A DNA stretch of 13,099 nucleotides from an uncultured Eubacteriales bacterium (lineage in GTDB: Bacteria > Bacillota > Clostridia > Oscillospirales > CAG-382), in assembly GCA_900551295.1 (NCBI GenBank), contig URVJ01000029.1:1-13099 (forward strand), given 5' to 3'. Position 1 is the stretch's first letter, and each line of letters opens with the position of its first letter. A program made the position numbers and the translations under genes. Below, piece after piece: positions 1-5,954 of this stretch. The notes under the pieces were generated by a model, which saw only the letters and a list, made by a program, of their open reading frames with translations, ran no database searches and was not told where the DNA came from.

Positions 1-138
1 CAAACGCCGCAGCGAAAGCGCGGCTTCTTCTCCACACATCAAACTATCGTCGGTATAACTTTTCCGCACTTCTGAAGTCTGCAATCTTCGCTCGCAGATG
101 CTCCGCACTGCTCGATAATGGGGCTTGTACAAACTTTG

Positions 139-168
139 ACCCTTGCGAAAGCAAGGGTTATTTTTTAT
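139..168 (+). terminator. Intrinsic terminator (8-bp stem, GAAA loop)
   Basis: The sequence ACCCTTGC-GAAA-GCAAGGGT forms a perfect 8-bp stem closed by a GNRA tetraloop at 139-158, followed directly by TATTTTTT. This is a textbook Rho-independent terminator for plus-strand transcription arriving from left of the window. There is no T-run on the other side, so it should act in one direction only. The gene it serves is not in the window. Confidence 0.8.
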
Positions 169-254
169 ATTTTCTAACAGTCAACAGGACACGCTTTTCT
201 GCCCAGCATGCCTATCGGCAAGAAACTTGGTTCAAATTTTACTTTTATGTTTAG

Positions 255-300
255 TAAAAAACTCTGTGCAAAGTTCTATACAATGCACAGAGTTATCTTT
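255..300. terminator. Bidirectional intrinsic terminator
   Basis: AACTCTGTGCA (260-270) pairs perfectly with TGCACAGAGTT (284-294), giving an 11-bp stem with a 13-nt loop. On the minus strand the stem runs into TTTTTT (complement of the A-run at 255-260), which makes it the best end point for the AraC-regulator/ECF transcript, about 205 nt after the ECF stop codon. On the plus strand it is followed by ATCTTTTTATT, a weaker but usable tract. Confidence 0.75.
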
Positions 301-361
301 TTATTAAATTACCCTTTGTATTTGGTTGCCATAGCTTGCTTTGGCACCTGCCCAGAATTGA

Positions 362-389
362 GTCAGCCGCCTGCCTTTTGGTGGCTGAC
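362..389. other. Stable hairpin without T-run
   Basis: GTCAGCC (362-368) pairs with GGCTGAC (383-389). The stem extends inward through a G-T wobble and two C-G pairs to about 10 bp around an 8-nt loop. No T-run follows on either strand, so it does not look like a terminator. It may be part of a structured transcript or a mobile intergenic repeat; the sequence alone does not say which. Confidence 0.45.
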
Positions 390-457
390 GGTATAAGCTG
401 GCGGCACAGAGTATCCCATAGCCTTTTTCTTATTTAAGGGCTATTGTTTTCTTTGCA

Positions 458-491
458 GCTTTCTTTTTTAAAAGAAAGCGCGTATTTTTTT
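458..491 (+). terminator. Possible plus-strand terminator hairpin
   Basis: GCTTTCTTTT (458-467) and AAAAGAAAGC (470-479) are exact inverted repeats, realistically an 8-bp stem with a 6-nt loop. On the plus strand the stem is followed by GCG and then ATTTTTTTA. The stem is AT-rich and the T-run starts 4 nt after it, so it is a modest terminator. It lies just beyond the minus-strand ECF gene and could stop transcription entering that gene from the left. The similar six-pair ATAGCC/GGCTAT hairpin at 418-444 is followed by TGTTTTCTTT. Confidence 0.4.
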
Positions 492-499
492 ATTCCCAG

Positions 500-1033
500 T
501 CAGTTTTTGAAAGCGCTGCCGGCTTTTACGAAAGCGGTTTTGATGGGGAGATAGATAGCGCAGGCGATAACAAGACCGCCGACAGCCTGAATGGTGTTGC
601 CGGGAATACTGCCGAGAGCGCCGATAAAGCCGTAACCGAGGAAAGTAGATTCACAGAGATAATAACCGCCGACCATGATAATTTCCGCGACGAGAGCGGA
701 AACGGCTCTTGCGGCAAAATTGTCCTTGCCGAAAGCCTTATGTATAAAGAACGCGGCAACCGCCATGAGTCCTTTGACGATAAACGTTACAGGCGCATAA
801 GTCGTGTACCCGAGAAATAAGTCTGTAAGAGCAGAACCGATACCTGCTGCGGCAAAGCCGTAAACCGGGCCGAGGAGCCAGCCTGAGAGCAGAACAATAA
901 CGTCGCCGAGGTTCATGTATCCGCCGGTCGCGCTTATCGGAACGTGTATCATTGTAGCCGCAGCGCAGATTGCCGCGAACATAGCTGCTACACATATTTT
1001 TCTTACACGGTTGTTTTTTTCATTGTTTTTCAT
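500..1033 (-). CDS. ECF transporter S component (substrate-binding membrane subunit)
   Basis: A 177-residue very hydrophobic protein resembling the S components of energy-coupling-factor vitamin transporters (ECF-ribofla_trS/DUF1393-like group). It has about six predicted membrane segments, roughly residues 12-30, 42-64, 66-78, 80-100, 106-126 and 145-166. The segment with NLGDVIVLLSGWLLGP (41-56), a following Gly/Ala-rich helix and PVTFIVKGLM (81-90) is typical of the family. In such systems the S component binds a vitamin or precursor and docks onto a shared EcfA/EcfA'/EcfT module, which is not encoded here. The substrate cannot be read from sequence. An in-frame start exists at 1078, but I chose the ATG at 1033 because it has AAAGGTGAG a few bases upstream; this overlaps the regulator gene by 14 nt, implying translational coupling. 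Family call good, ligand unknown. Confidence 0.83.
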   Translation of the reverse strand: MKNNEKNNRVRKICVAAMFAAICAAATMIHVPISATGGYMNLGDVIVLLSGWLLGPVYGFAAAGIGSALTDLFLGYTTYAPVTFIVKGLMAVAAFFIHKAFGKDNFAARAVSALVAEIIMVGGYYLCESTFLGYGFIGALGSIPGNTIQAVGGLVIACAIYLPIKTAFVKAGSAFKN

Positions 1034-1847
1034 TTTTCTCACCTTTCTTTTTAACCATGTTTTGCTTTTTAAATTCACTCGGGGTAAGTCCGCATTCGCG
1101 TTTGAAACACTGCGTAAAATACGCCTGAGATGAAAACTCCATTGATTCGCTTATAGCGGAAACCGGGACGTTCTGCAATAATTTCATTTTTGCAAGTTCA
1201 ATTCTCATGTTCAGGAAATGCCTGCCGACGCCGTGACCGGTAAATTCATTGAAAATGCTTTTAAGCACCGTCGGGCAAACGCCGCACTGATGGGCAATCT
1301 GTTCAACGGTAAGGTTCTTGTTTCGGTTTTCACGCATGAAATTTATAGCCTGATTGTATATGAATGATTTTTTTCCGACGCTGAAAACAGGTATGTCGTT
1401 GCTGCGTATTATGCGGTATAATAATGCCTCAAACAGCTTTTTCACTGTGAAGTTGTACTTTTCAAAATCGTAGTTCGTGTTTGTAAACGCACTGTTCTGC
1501 GCCTCAAGCTCCGAAAGGATAAGATTCATCAGAATAAGATCGTTTCCGCGCAGAACCGCAGTCTTTGCCTTGCCCGTGATCTCAAGACTGTCGCTTTTAA
1601 AGTGTATGTTTATGTACTCCGTGCCATCCGACAGCGTTTTTTCGCGATGAAATGCATACGGCTCGCATAACAGACAGTCGCCGGGGCTCATTATGAGGAT
1701 AATGTTCTCGTATGTCACCTCAAGACTGCCGTTTATTACGAATTTGAACTCTCTGTCTGCGTGCGTATGACCGTCAAAAACATAACCGGCGTGACGTGCA
1801 AAATGATAAAATTTTAAGATTTCGTTAACAACGACTTCTTTTCCCAT
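1020..1847 (-). CDS. AraC-family transcriptional regulator
   Basis: A 275-residue regulator of AraC/XylS type. Residues about 15-90 look like a cupin sensory domain: HTHADREFKFVINGSLEV (27-44), then PGDCLLCEPYAFH (55-67). Residues about 160-262 form the DNA-binding part with two helix-turn-helix units: LTVEQIAHQCGVCPTVLKSIF (179-199), and PVSAISESMEFSSQAYFTQCFKRECGLTPSEF (228-259), the conserved signature end of the family. AraC proteins with N-terminal cupins usually sense a sugar and activate nearby genes. The gene is divergent from the GH31 glycosidase across 124 bp and is co-transcribed with the ECF component downstream, so both are plausible targets. The start at 1847 has AAAAAGGAAATG just upstream. 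The inducer is unknown. Confidence 0.9.
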   Translation of the reverse strand: MGKEVVVNEILKFYHFARHAGYVFDGHTHADREFKFVINGSLEVTYENIILIMSPGDCLLCEPYAFHREKTLSDGTEYINIHFKSDSLEITGKAKTAVLRGNDLILMNLILSELEAQNSAFTNTNYDFEKYNFTVKKLFEALLYRIIRSNDIPVFSVGKKSFIYNQAINFMRENRNKNLTVEQIAHQCGVCPTVLKSIFNEFTGHGVGRHFLNMRIELAKMKLLQNVPVSAISESMEFSSQAYFTQCFKRECGLTPSEFKKQNMVKKKGEKNEKQ

Positions 1848-1879
1848 TATTCATTTCCTTTTTGTGTCCGAAATATAAA

Positions 1880-1906
1880 AATATACGACTGAAAACGGAT
1901 TTACAA
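1880..1906 (-). promoter_or_regulatory. Possible promoter for the regulator/ECF operon
   Basis: Read on the minus strand, TTGTAA (1901-1906) is followed after 15 nt by TATATT (1880-1885); a second TATATT lies at 1872-1877. The spacing is short, so the promoter is only plausible. It overlaps the GH31 promoter on the other strand, which would let one bound regulator control both directions. Confidence 0.3.
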
Positions 1907-1927
1907 ATGTGTTTTTATGATTATAAT
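1900..1927 (+). promoter_or_regulatory. Probable sigma-A-type promoter of the GH31 gene
   Basis: TTTACA (1900-1905) and a perfect TATAAT (1922-1927) are separated by 16 nt, about 45 nt before the GH31 start codon. The two hexamers fit a vegetative promoter well. The hexamer TGTGTC occurs at 1863-1868 and again at 1941-1946, one copy on each side, and might be part of an operator, but this is a weak repeat. Confidence 0.6.
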
Positions 1928-1971
1928 ATAAATAAAGTCATGTGTCAATGAATATGAGGAGGAAAAATAAA

Positions 1972-3531
1972 ATGTTACATAATATCAAAATGTACGAAAA
2001 AGAATGCTTTTGGGGAGGAACGACGGTAAGGGGCTGTGACAACCCGATAGACCGAAACAGCGAGTACGCTGAGGACTTTCGCAAGGAATGTGTAAATCAG
2101 ACCATGCCGTTATTTCTTTCAAATAAGGGCAGATATATCTGGTGCGATAAACCCTTTAAGGTTGATATAAAAGACGGAGTTATAAGCATTGAAACGGACG
2201 GGGAGCTTGAGGTTGCACAAGCCGGAAATACGCTGAAAGAAGCATATCTTGCTGCAATGAAAAAGCATTTTCCGTTCGATGGCAAAAAGCTGCCGGAAGA
2301 GTTTTTTACGACGGCGCAGTATAACTCCTGGATGGAGTTTACGTATTTCCCGACGCAGAAAGGATTGCTTGAATACGCACATGATATAATTGATAACGGA
2401 TTTGAACCTGGTATATTTATAATAGACGAAGGCTGGCACGGAAGATATGGCGACTGGGAATTTGACGCGGCTCGTTTTCCGAATCCCAAGGCTATGGTTG
2501 ACGAACTGCATAAGCTCGGATTTAAAGTGATGCTCTGGGTTGTTCCGCTTGTAACGGCAGACGGATACGATTTTGTTATGAATATAAGACCCGATCTCAA
2601 TAAGCGCGGCGACGCAAAGGAAATATTCCTTCGCACAAAGAACGGTCAGCCCGCAATAGTAAACTGGTGGAACGGAAGATCCGCAATTCTCGATTTCAGA
2701 AAACAGTGCGATGCCGATTTTCTTGACAGGCAGCTCAAACATCTTATAAACGACTACGGCATTGACGGCTTTAAATTTGACGGCGGATCCGTCGCAATGT
2801 ACCATATCGGGAACGTAATAAACGGTCTCGTCAGAGATGACCACGACGCTCACGCCATGAATATTGCATGGAATGAGTTTGGAAGAAAATATGATTATCA
2901 TGAATACAAAGATACATATCTCGGTGCAGGCAAAAACTGTATACAGAGACTTTGCGACAGGGGACACCGGTGGGAAAACGGCGGCATAGACACGCTTATT
3001 CCATGCTCGGTAATGCAGGGGCTTATGGGTACGCCGTTTATCTGTCCGGATATGATAGGCGGCGGAGAATGGTCGCACGCAAAAGGGGAGAATTTTGTAA
3101 TCGATGAGGAACTTTTTATAAGAATGGCGCAATGCTCTGCGCTTTGTCCCATGATGCAGTTTTCGTGGGCGCCATGGAGAGTGCTGTCTGAAAACGGACT
3201 CAAAGCCGTAAGAAATGCGGCAATGCTCCATAAAAAGTTCGCACCTTATATTATGCAGCTTGTGAATAAGTGCGAAACCGACGGAGAACCTATTTTGCGA
3301 AACCTTGAATATAACTGTCCCGGACACGGATTTGAATATGTAAAAGATGAGTTTATGCTCGGGGAAGATATACTTGTCTGCCCGTCCGTTGTCAAGGGAG
3401 AATTCGAAAAGACAGTTGTATTCCCGCAAGGTACATGGATTGACGAAAACGGACGCGAATATGAGGGACTTACGGTATGCAAGGTCGCGTCTCCTCTCGA
3501 AAAACTGCTTTGGTTTAAGAAAAAAGCGTAA
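1972..3531 (+). CDS. Glycoside hydrolase family 31, MYORG-like
   Basis: A 519-residue retaining glycosidase of family GH31. A short N-terminal beta part (about 1-105) precedes a catalytic barrel (about 110-415) and a C-terminal beta region (about 425-519). FIIDEGWHGRYGDWEFD (159-175) and the strand motif GIDGFKFDGGS (263-273) mark the barrel; Asp270 in KFD is the expected nucleophile, and Asp329 in RLCDRGHRW is the likely acid/base. PDMIGGGEW (359-367) and MQFSWAPW (395-402) resemble the MYORG (KIAA1161) branch rather than the classic alpha-glucosidases. Known members of that branch act on alpha-galactosides, but substrate assignment here is inference. No signal peptide is seen, so it should work in the cytoplasm on imported sugar. 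The frame opens at GTG 1942, but ATG 1972 follows GAGGAGG (1956-1962) by 9 nt and is preferred. Divergent from the AraC regulator; monocistronic, ending at a terminator. Confidence 0.87.
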   Translation: MLHNIKMYEKECFWGGTTVRGCDNPIDRNSEYAEDFRKECVNQTMPLFLSNKGRYIWCDKPFKVDIKDGVISIETDGELEVAQAGNTLKEAYLAAMKKHFPFDGKKLPEEFFTTAQYNSWMEFTYFPTQKGLLEYAHDIIDNGFEPGIFIIDEGWHGRYGDWEFDAARFPNPKAMVDELHKLGFKVMLWVVPLVTADGYDFVMNIRPDLNKRGDAKEIFLRTKNGQPAIVNWWNGRSAILDFRKQCDADFLDRQLKHLINDYGIDGFKFDGGSVAMYHIGNVINGLVRDDHDAHAMNIAWNEFGRKYDYHEYKDTYLGAGKNCIQRLCDRGHRWENGGIDTLIPCSVMQGLMGTPFICPDMIGGGEWSHAKGENFVIDEELFIRMAQCSALCPMMQFSWAPWRVLSENGLKAVRNAAMLHKKFAPYIMQLVNKCETDGEPILRNLEYNCPGHGFEYVKDEFMLGEDILVCPSVVKGEFEKTVVFPQGTWIDENGREYEGLTVCKVASPLEKLLWFKKKA

Positions 3532-3578
3532 GCGAGGTTTTAAAATTTCATATGACGGCTTCTTGCCGTAAAACACAG

Positions 3579-3613
3579 CCCGGTACGTATTAAAAAGCGT
3601 GCCGGGTATTTTT
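3579..3613 (+). terminator. Intrinsic terminator after the GH31 gene
   Basis: CCCGGTACG (3579-3587) pairs with CGTGCCGGG (3598-3606), a 9-bp GC-rich stem with one T-G wobble and a 10-nt loop, followed by TATTTTTG. This is a strong Rho-independent terminator. It isolates the glycosidase transcript from the dcw cluster downstream. A small 5-bp hairpin (ACGGC/GCCGT, about 3555-3569) precedes it. Confidence 0.87.
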
Positions 3614-3700
3614 GTTTGGAAGTTTTTGGAAAAAGTTCCCTGCTTCACATAATATTTTCACATAAGACACAAAAAATTCTTATCTTTTATCCGAAACCAC
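3614..3700. promoter_or_regulatory. Upstream region of the dcw promoter, with a direct repeat
   Basis: No gene is visible between the GH31 stop codon (3531) and mraZ (3866). This part contains an imperfect palindrome GGAAGTTTTT/AAAAAGTTCC (3618-3639, one G-G mismatch) and an exact direct repeat TTCACATAA at 3644-3652 and 3657-3665, 13 bp apart, about 36 bp before the -35 box. The repeat could be a regulator site, but nothing identifies the protein. Confidence 0.3.
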
Positions 3701-3729
3701 TTGCAAAATGCCTGCCGCTATATTATAAT
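3701..3729 (+). promoter_or_regulatory. Main promoter of the dcw operon
   Basis: TTGCAA (3701-3706) and a perfect TATAAT (3724-3729) are separated by 17 nt, the optimal spacing for a vegetative sigma factor. Transcription would start near 3736, giving mraZ a leader of about 130 nt. The core promoter is flanked by an inverted pair, ACCACT (3696-3701) and AGTGGT (3739-3744), which may be an additional binding site. Confidence 0.68.
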
Positions 3730-3752
3730 ATTAACCGTAGTGGTGCAAAAAA

Positions 3753-3778
3753 GCTTAAATTGGATTAAAAAGGATTAA
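3753..3778 (+). promoter_or_regulatory. Candidate MraZ operator: three 10-bp-phased repeats
   Basis: GCTTAA, GGATTAA and GGATTAA occur with TTAA at exactly 3755, 3765 and 3775, so the units are one helical turn apart. MraZ in other bacteria binds several short G-rich direct repeats spaced about one turn apart between its promoter and start codon (TGGGA-type in E. coli). TGGATTAAAA/AGGATTAAGA fits that layout. The location just downstream of the promoter suits autorepression. The assignment is inference from layout, since the unit is not identical to a known MraZ box. Confidence 0.45.
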
Positions 3779-3789
3779 GATTGCAGTAT

Positions 3790-3817
3790 AAACCGCAGAA
3801 TTTACGGTTTTGTTTTT
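3790..3817 (+). terminator. Weak hairpin and T-run in the mraZ leader (possible attenuator)
   Basis: AAACCG (3790-3795) pairs with CGGTTT (3805-3810) around a 9-nt loop and runs into TTTTGTTTTT. It is a terminator-shaped element inside the leader, between the promoter and mraZ. The stem is only 6 bp with an A/T-rich base, so it would be leaky or conditional. No small leader ORF or recognised riboswitch is apparent around it. Confidence 0.35.
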
Positions 3818-3865
3818 GACTCCGCTTAAAAATATCAGGGTTAAGGAAAGGCAGGTGCGGAAAAT

Positions 3866-4291
3866 ATGCTTACGGGTGAGTTCAGACATACGCTCGACGC
3901 AAAGGGACGTGTTTTCGTTCCGGCAAAATTCCGTGCCGACCTCGGACAAAACCTTGTGGTGGCAAAGACTTTCGGAAAATTTCTCGTAATGTATTCGGAG
4001 AGCGAATGGGAAAACTTCATGGAAAAGCTCGACGCGCTCGGAGACGACGGAGAAACCGGCAATATGAAGCGTTACATAATGAAGAACGCAATGCCGACAG
4101 AGGTCGATAATCAGGGCAGAATAAGCATAAGCGCCGATCACCGTGATTTTGCCGGACTTAAAAAAGAAATATCATTTATAGGAATGAGAAAATACGTCGA
4201 GATCTGGGGCAGCGATACGGCTGACGAAGAGACGGGTACGTATGACATAGAAAAGTTCAAGAGCCTTGCAAAGGGACTCGGACTCAGTTAG
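3866..4291 (+). CDS. mraZ: MraZ, transcriptional regulator of the dcw cluster
   Basis: A 141-residue MraZ of normal length. It has two SpoVT/AbrB-like halves: DAKGRVFVPAKFR (11-23) and the second copy DNQGRISISADHR (about 81-93). MraZ forms ring-shaped oligomers that bind short tandem repeats upstream of its own gene and usually repress the operon. The second repeat has Ser where the usual motif has a proline (GRIxxP), a mild departure. The start ATG at 3866 has AGGTG (3853-3857) 8 nt upstream. It heads the cluster and is followed after 13 nt by rsmH, in the classical order. Phased repeats at 3753-3778 are its likely target. Confidence 0.95.
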   Translation: MLTGEFRHTLDAKGRVFVPAKFRADLGQNLVVAKTFGKFLVMYSESEWENFMEKLDALGDDGETGNMKRYIMKNAMPTEVDNQGRISISADHRDFAGLKKEISFIGMRKYVEIWGSDTADEETGTYDIEKFKSLAKGLGLS

Positions 4292-4304
4292 GGAGAAAAT
4301 ACAG

Positions 4305-5261
4305 TTGCAGGAAAATTTCGGACATTATTCGGTTCTTCTTGACGAGACCGTGGATATGCTTTGCATAAAGCCTGACGGAGTCTATGTTGACTGCACTCTC
4401 GGAGGAGCCGGGCATTCAAACGCGATACTCTCGCGGCTTTCGGAAAACGGAAAGCTTGTCGGAATAGACAGGGACGATTTCGCAATAGGAAAAGCAAAGG
4501 AAAGACTTGCAAAGTACGGCGAAAGATTTATCCCGTACAGAGGAAACTTTTCGGAGGCTGCCGACGCGCTCGAAAGTCTCGGAATAGAGAGTATTGACGG
4601 CGTTGTCGCCGACCTCGGAGTATCTTCCTTTCAGCTTGATGAAGCCGACAGAGGCTTTTCGTATATGCATGACGCGCCTCTCGATATGAGAATGTCGCGC
4701 GACGATTCTTTCAGCGCCTATGACGTTGTGAACGGATACGACGAAAAAAGACTTTCGCAGATAATAAATATGTACGGAGAAGAGAGATTTGCTTCTTCGA
4801 TTGCAAGAAAGATAGTAAAGCACAGAGAAACGTCGCCGATAAGGACGACAGCCGAGCTGTCCGAGATAATAAAATCGGCAATACCTCCCAAAAACAGAAA
4901 AGACGGTCCGCACCCCGCAAAGAGAACATTCCAGGCAATACGCATCGAGGTAAACGGCGAGCTTGACGCAATACCCAAGATGATAAACGGGCTGTTTCCG
5001 AAACTGTCGGGCGGCGGAAGAATGGCGGTAATAACGTTCCATTCTCTCGAGGACAGAATAGTAAAGCATACGTTTCTCGAATTTACAAAAGGCTGCGAAT
5101 GCCCTCCGGATTTTCCGGTGTGCGTGTGCGGCAAAAAGCCGACGGGGCTTGTGATAACAAAAAAGCCTATCCTGCCGTCGGAGAGCGAGCTTGAAGAAAA
5201 TCCGCGTTCGAGGAGCGCCAAACTAAGAGTTGTAGAAAAAATTCCGGATATTAAAATTTAA
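4305..5261 (+). CDS. rsmH: 16S rRNA (cytosine(1402)-N4)-methyltransferase RsmH
   Basis: A 318-residue SAM-dependent methyltransferase (formerly MraW) that methylates N4 of C1402 in the ribosomal P site. The SAM loop VDCTLGGAGHS (28-38), GIDRD (53-57), VADLGVSS (101-108), HPAKRTFQAIRIEVN (203-217) and GGRMAVITFHSLEDRIVK (237-254) are all present. A CxCx6CxC cluster (Cys264, 266, 273, 275) is typical of Firmicutes members. The frame stays open from a TTG at 4266 inside mraZ, but the protein family begins near NFGHYSVLLDE, and the TTG at 4305 has AGGGAG (4290-4295) 9 nt before it, so a TTG start at 4305 is chosen. Second gene of the operon; sits 15 nt before the ftsL-like gene. Confidence 0.95.
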   Translation: MQENFGHYSVLLDETVDMLCIKPDGVYVDCTLGGAGHSNAILSRLSENGKLVGIDRDDFAIGKAKERLAKYGERFIPYRGNFSEAADALESLGIESIDGVVADLGVSSFQLDEADRGFSYMHDAPLDMRMSRDDSFSAYDVVNGYDEKRLSQIINMYGEERFASSIARKIVKHRETSPIRTTAELSEIIKSAIPPKNRKDGPHPAKRTFQAIRIEVNGELDAIPKMINGLFPKLSGGGRMAVITFHSLEDRIVKHTFLEFTKGCECPPDFPVCVCGKKPTGLVITKKPILPSESELEENPRSRSAKLRVVEKIPDIKI

Positions 5262-5276
5262 GGAGCCGTGAAAAAC

Positions 5277-5930
5277 ATGAACGGAAGCTTTGCAGAAAAC
5301 GAATTCATAAATTTAAACAATGCAAAATATAATACTAAAAAAAGAAATATCCAGACTCCCGCTGCGGTAAAGAAAAGAGTTTATAACGATTATAAATCGG
5401 GTTATAACGGTGCGGTAAAGAGAAGCGCATATAACCGCAGCGCGTCCAAAAGCGAATATACCGTAGGCGCGGCTGTCGGAGAGCTTGTCGCAACCGCAGT
5501 AAGAAACGCAAGACGCGCAAAGAGCCTTGAACCGTCGTATTCTATCCATAAGGTAAAGGCAAAGCCGTTCCCGTTCGGTTTTGTGCTCAGCGCCGCAATT
5601 ATTACGGTTACTTTTATGTTTATAGCTTATAACTATTCCGTTGTCAACGAGATCTCCTACGAAACCGCTGATCTTGAGGACGAAATAGAGTATTATACAA
5701 AGGAAAACGAAGTGCTTTCCGTACAGCTTGAAAAGAAGAACGACCTTGCGGAAATAGAGAAAATAGCGTCTGAAAAGCTCGGAATGGTAAAATCAACCGA
5801 CGTTTATAAACAGTACGTAAGCCTTTCGGGCAGCGATAAGACCGTCGTTTCCGAAGGTTCGTCCGCAAGCTATAATCTCGGAACAACGCTTAACGGCTTT
5901 AAGCGTTCGGTAGGCAAAATATTTGAGTAA
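5277..5930 (+). CDS. ftsL: FtsL-like septum formation protein
   Basis: A 217-residue bitopic membrane protein. The cytoplasmic N-terminus (about 1-97) is long, basic and Tyr/Asn/Ser-rich; a single membrane helix follows (about 101-119, VLSAAIITVTFMFIAY), then a coiled coil (about 126-160, ISYETADLEDEIEYYTKENE region) ending in EKIASEKLGMVK, the typical FtsL/DivIC finish. FtsL, DivIC and DivIB form a trimer that recruits and activates FtsW and its partner PBP. Sequence conservation in this family is low, and the call rests on topology and position between rsmH and the PBP gene. GTG 5268 is in frame but only 2 nt from AAGGAG (5260-5265); ATG 5277, 11 nt away, is preferred. The extended N-terminus is longer than in Bacillus FtsL. 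Confidence 0.82.
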   Translation: MNGSFAENEFINLNNAKYNTKKRNIQTPAAVKKRVYNDYKSGYNGAVKRSAYNRSASKSEYTVGAAVGELVATAVRNARRAKSLEPSYSIHKVKAKPFPFGFVLSAAIITVTFMFIAYNYSVVNEISYETADLEDEIEYYTKENEVLSVQLEKKNDLAEIEKIASEKLGMVKSTDVYKQYVSLSGSDKTVVSEGSSASYNLGTTLNGFKRSVGKIFE

Positions 5931-5954
5931 AATCCATTTTTCGGAGGCATGAAA

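Larger units (their letters stand above)
1..499. other. Gene-free region with several hairpins
   Basis: I find no credible gene here. A plus-strand frame stays open from 3 to about 257 and minus-strand frames are open at the left edge, but they run through terminator hairpins, lack ribosome sites and do not read like a known protein. The content is structural: a GC-rich stem with a GAAA loop at 6-24 followed by TTCTTCT, a terminator at 139-168, a two-way terminator at 255-300, a 10-bp hairpin at 362-389 (GTCAGCC/GGCTGAC), a six-pair hairpin at 418-444 (ATAGCC/GGCTAT) and another at 458-479. The density of stems suggests intergenic repeat modules or an untranslated RNA; which of these is not decidable from one copy. 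Confidence 0.6.

Noticed and set aside
1..170. Partial open frames at the left edge on both strands
   Set aside because: They run through the terminator hairpin at 139-158 and have no family-like sequence. More likely a non-coding repeat than the end of a gene.
208..396. A 62-codon plus-strand open frame
   Set aside because: It has no ribosome site, and it reads through the 11-bp terminator stem at 260-294 and the hairpin at 362-389.
1034..1078. Upstream start for the ECF component at 1078
   Set aside because: It would add 15 basic residues inside the AraC gene, and the ATG at 1033 has a much better ribosome site.
2119..3648. A 509-codon open frame antisense to the GH31 gene
   Set aside because: It lies wholly opposite a gene with intact catalytic motifs and shows no domain. 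Its Cys/Phe/Tyr/Arg-rich composition is what reversed codons of the sense gene produce, and it begins beyond the GH31 terminator.
4266..4304. Upstream in-frame extension of rsmH into mraZ
   Set aside because: It has no ribosome site and adds residues not found in the family, while the TTG at 4305 has a well-placed AGGGAG.
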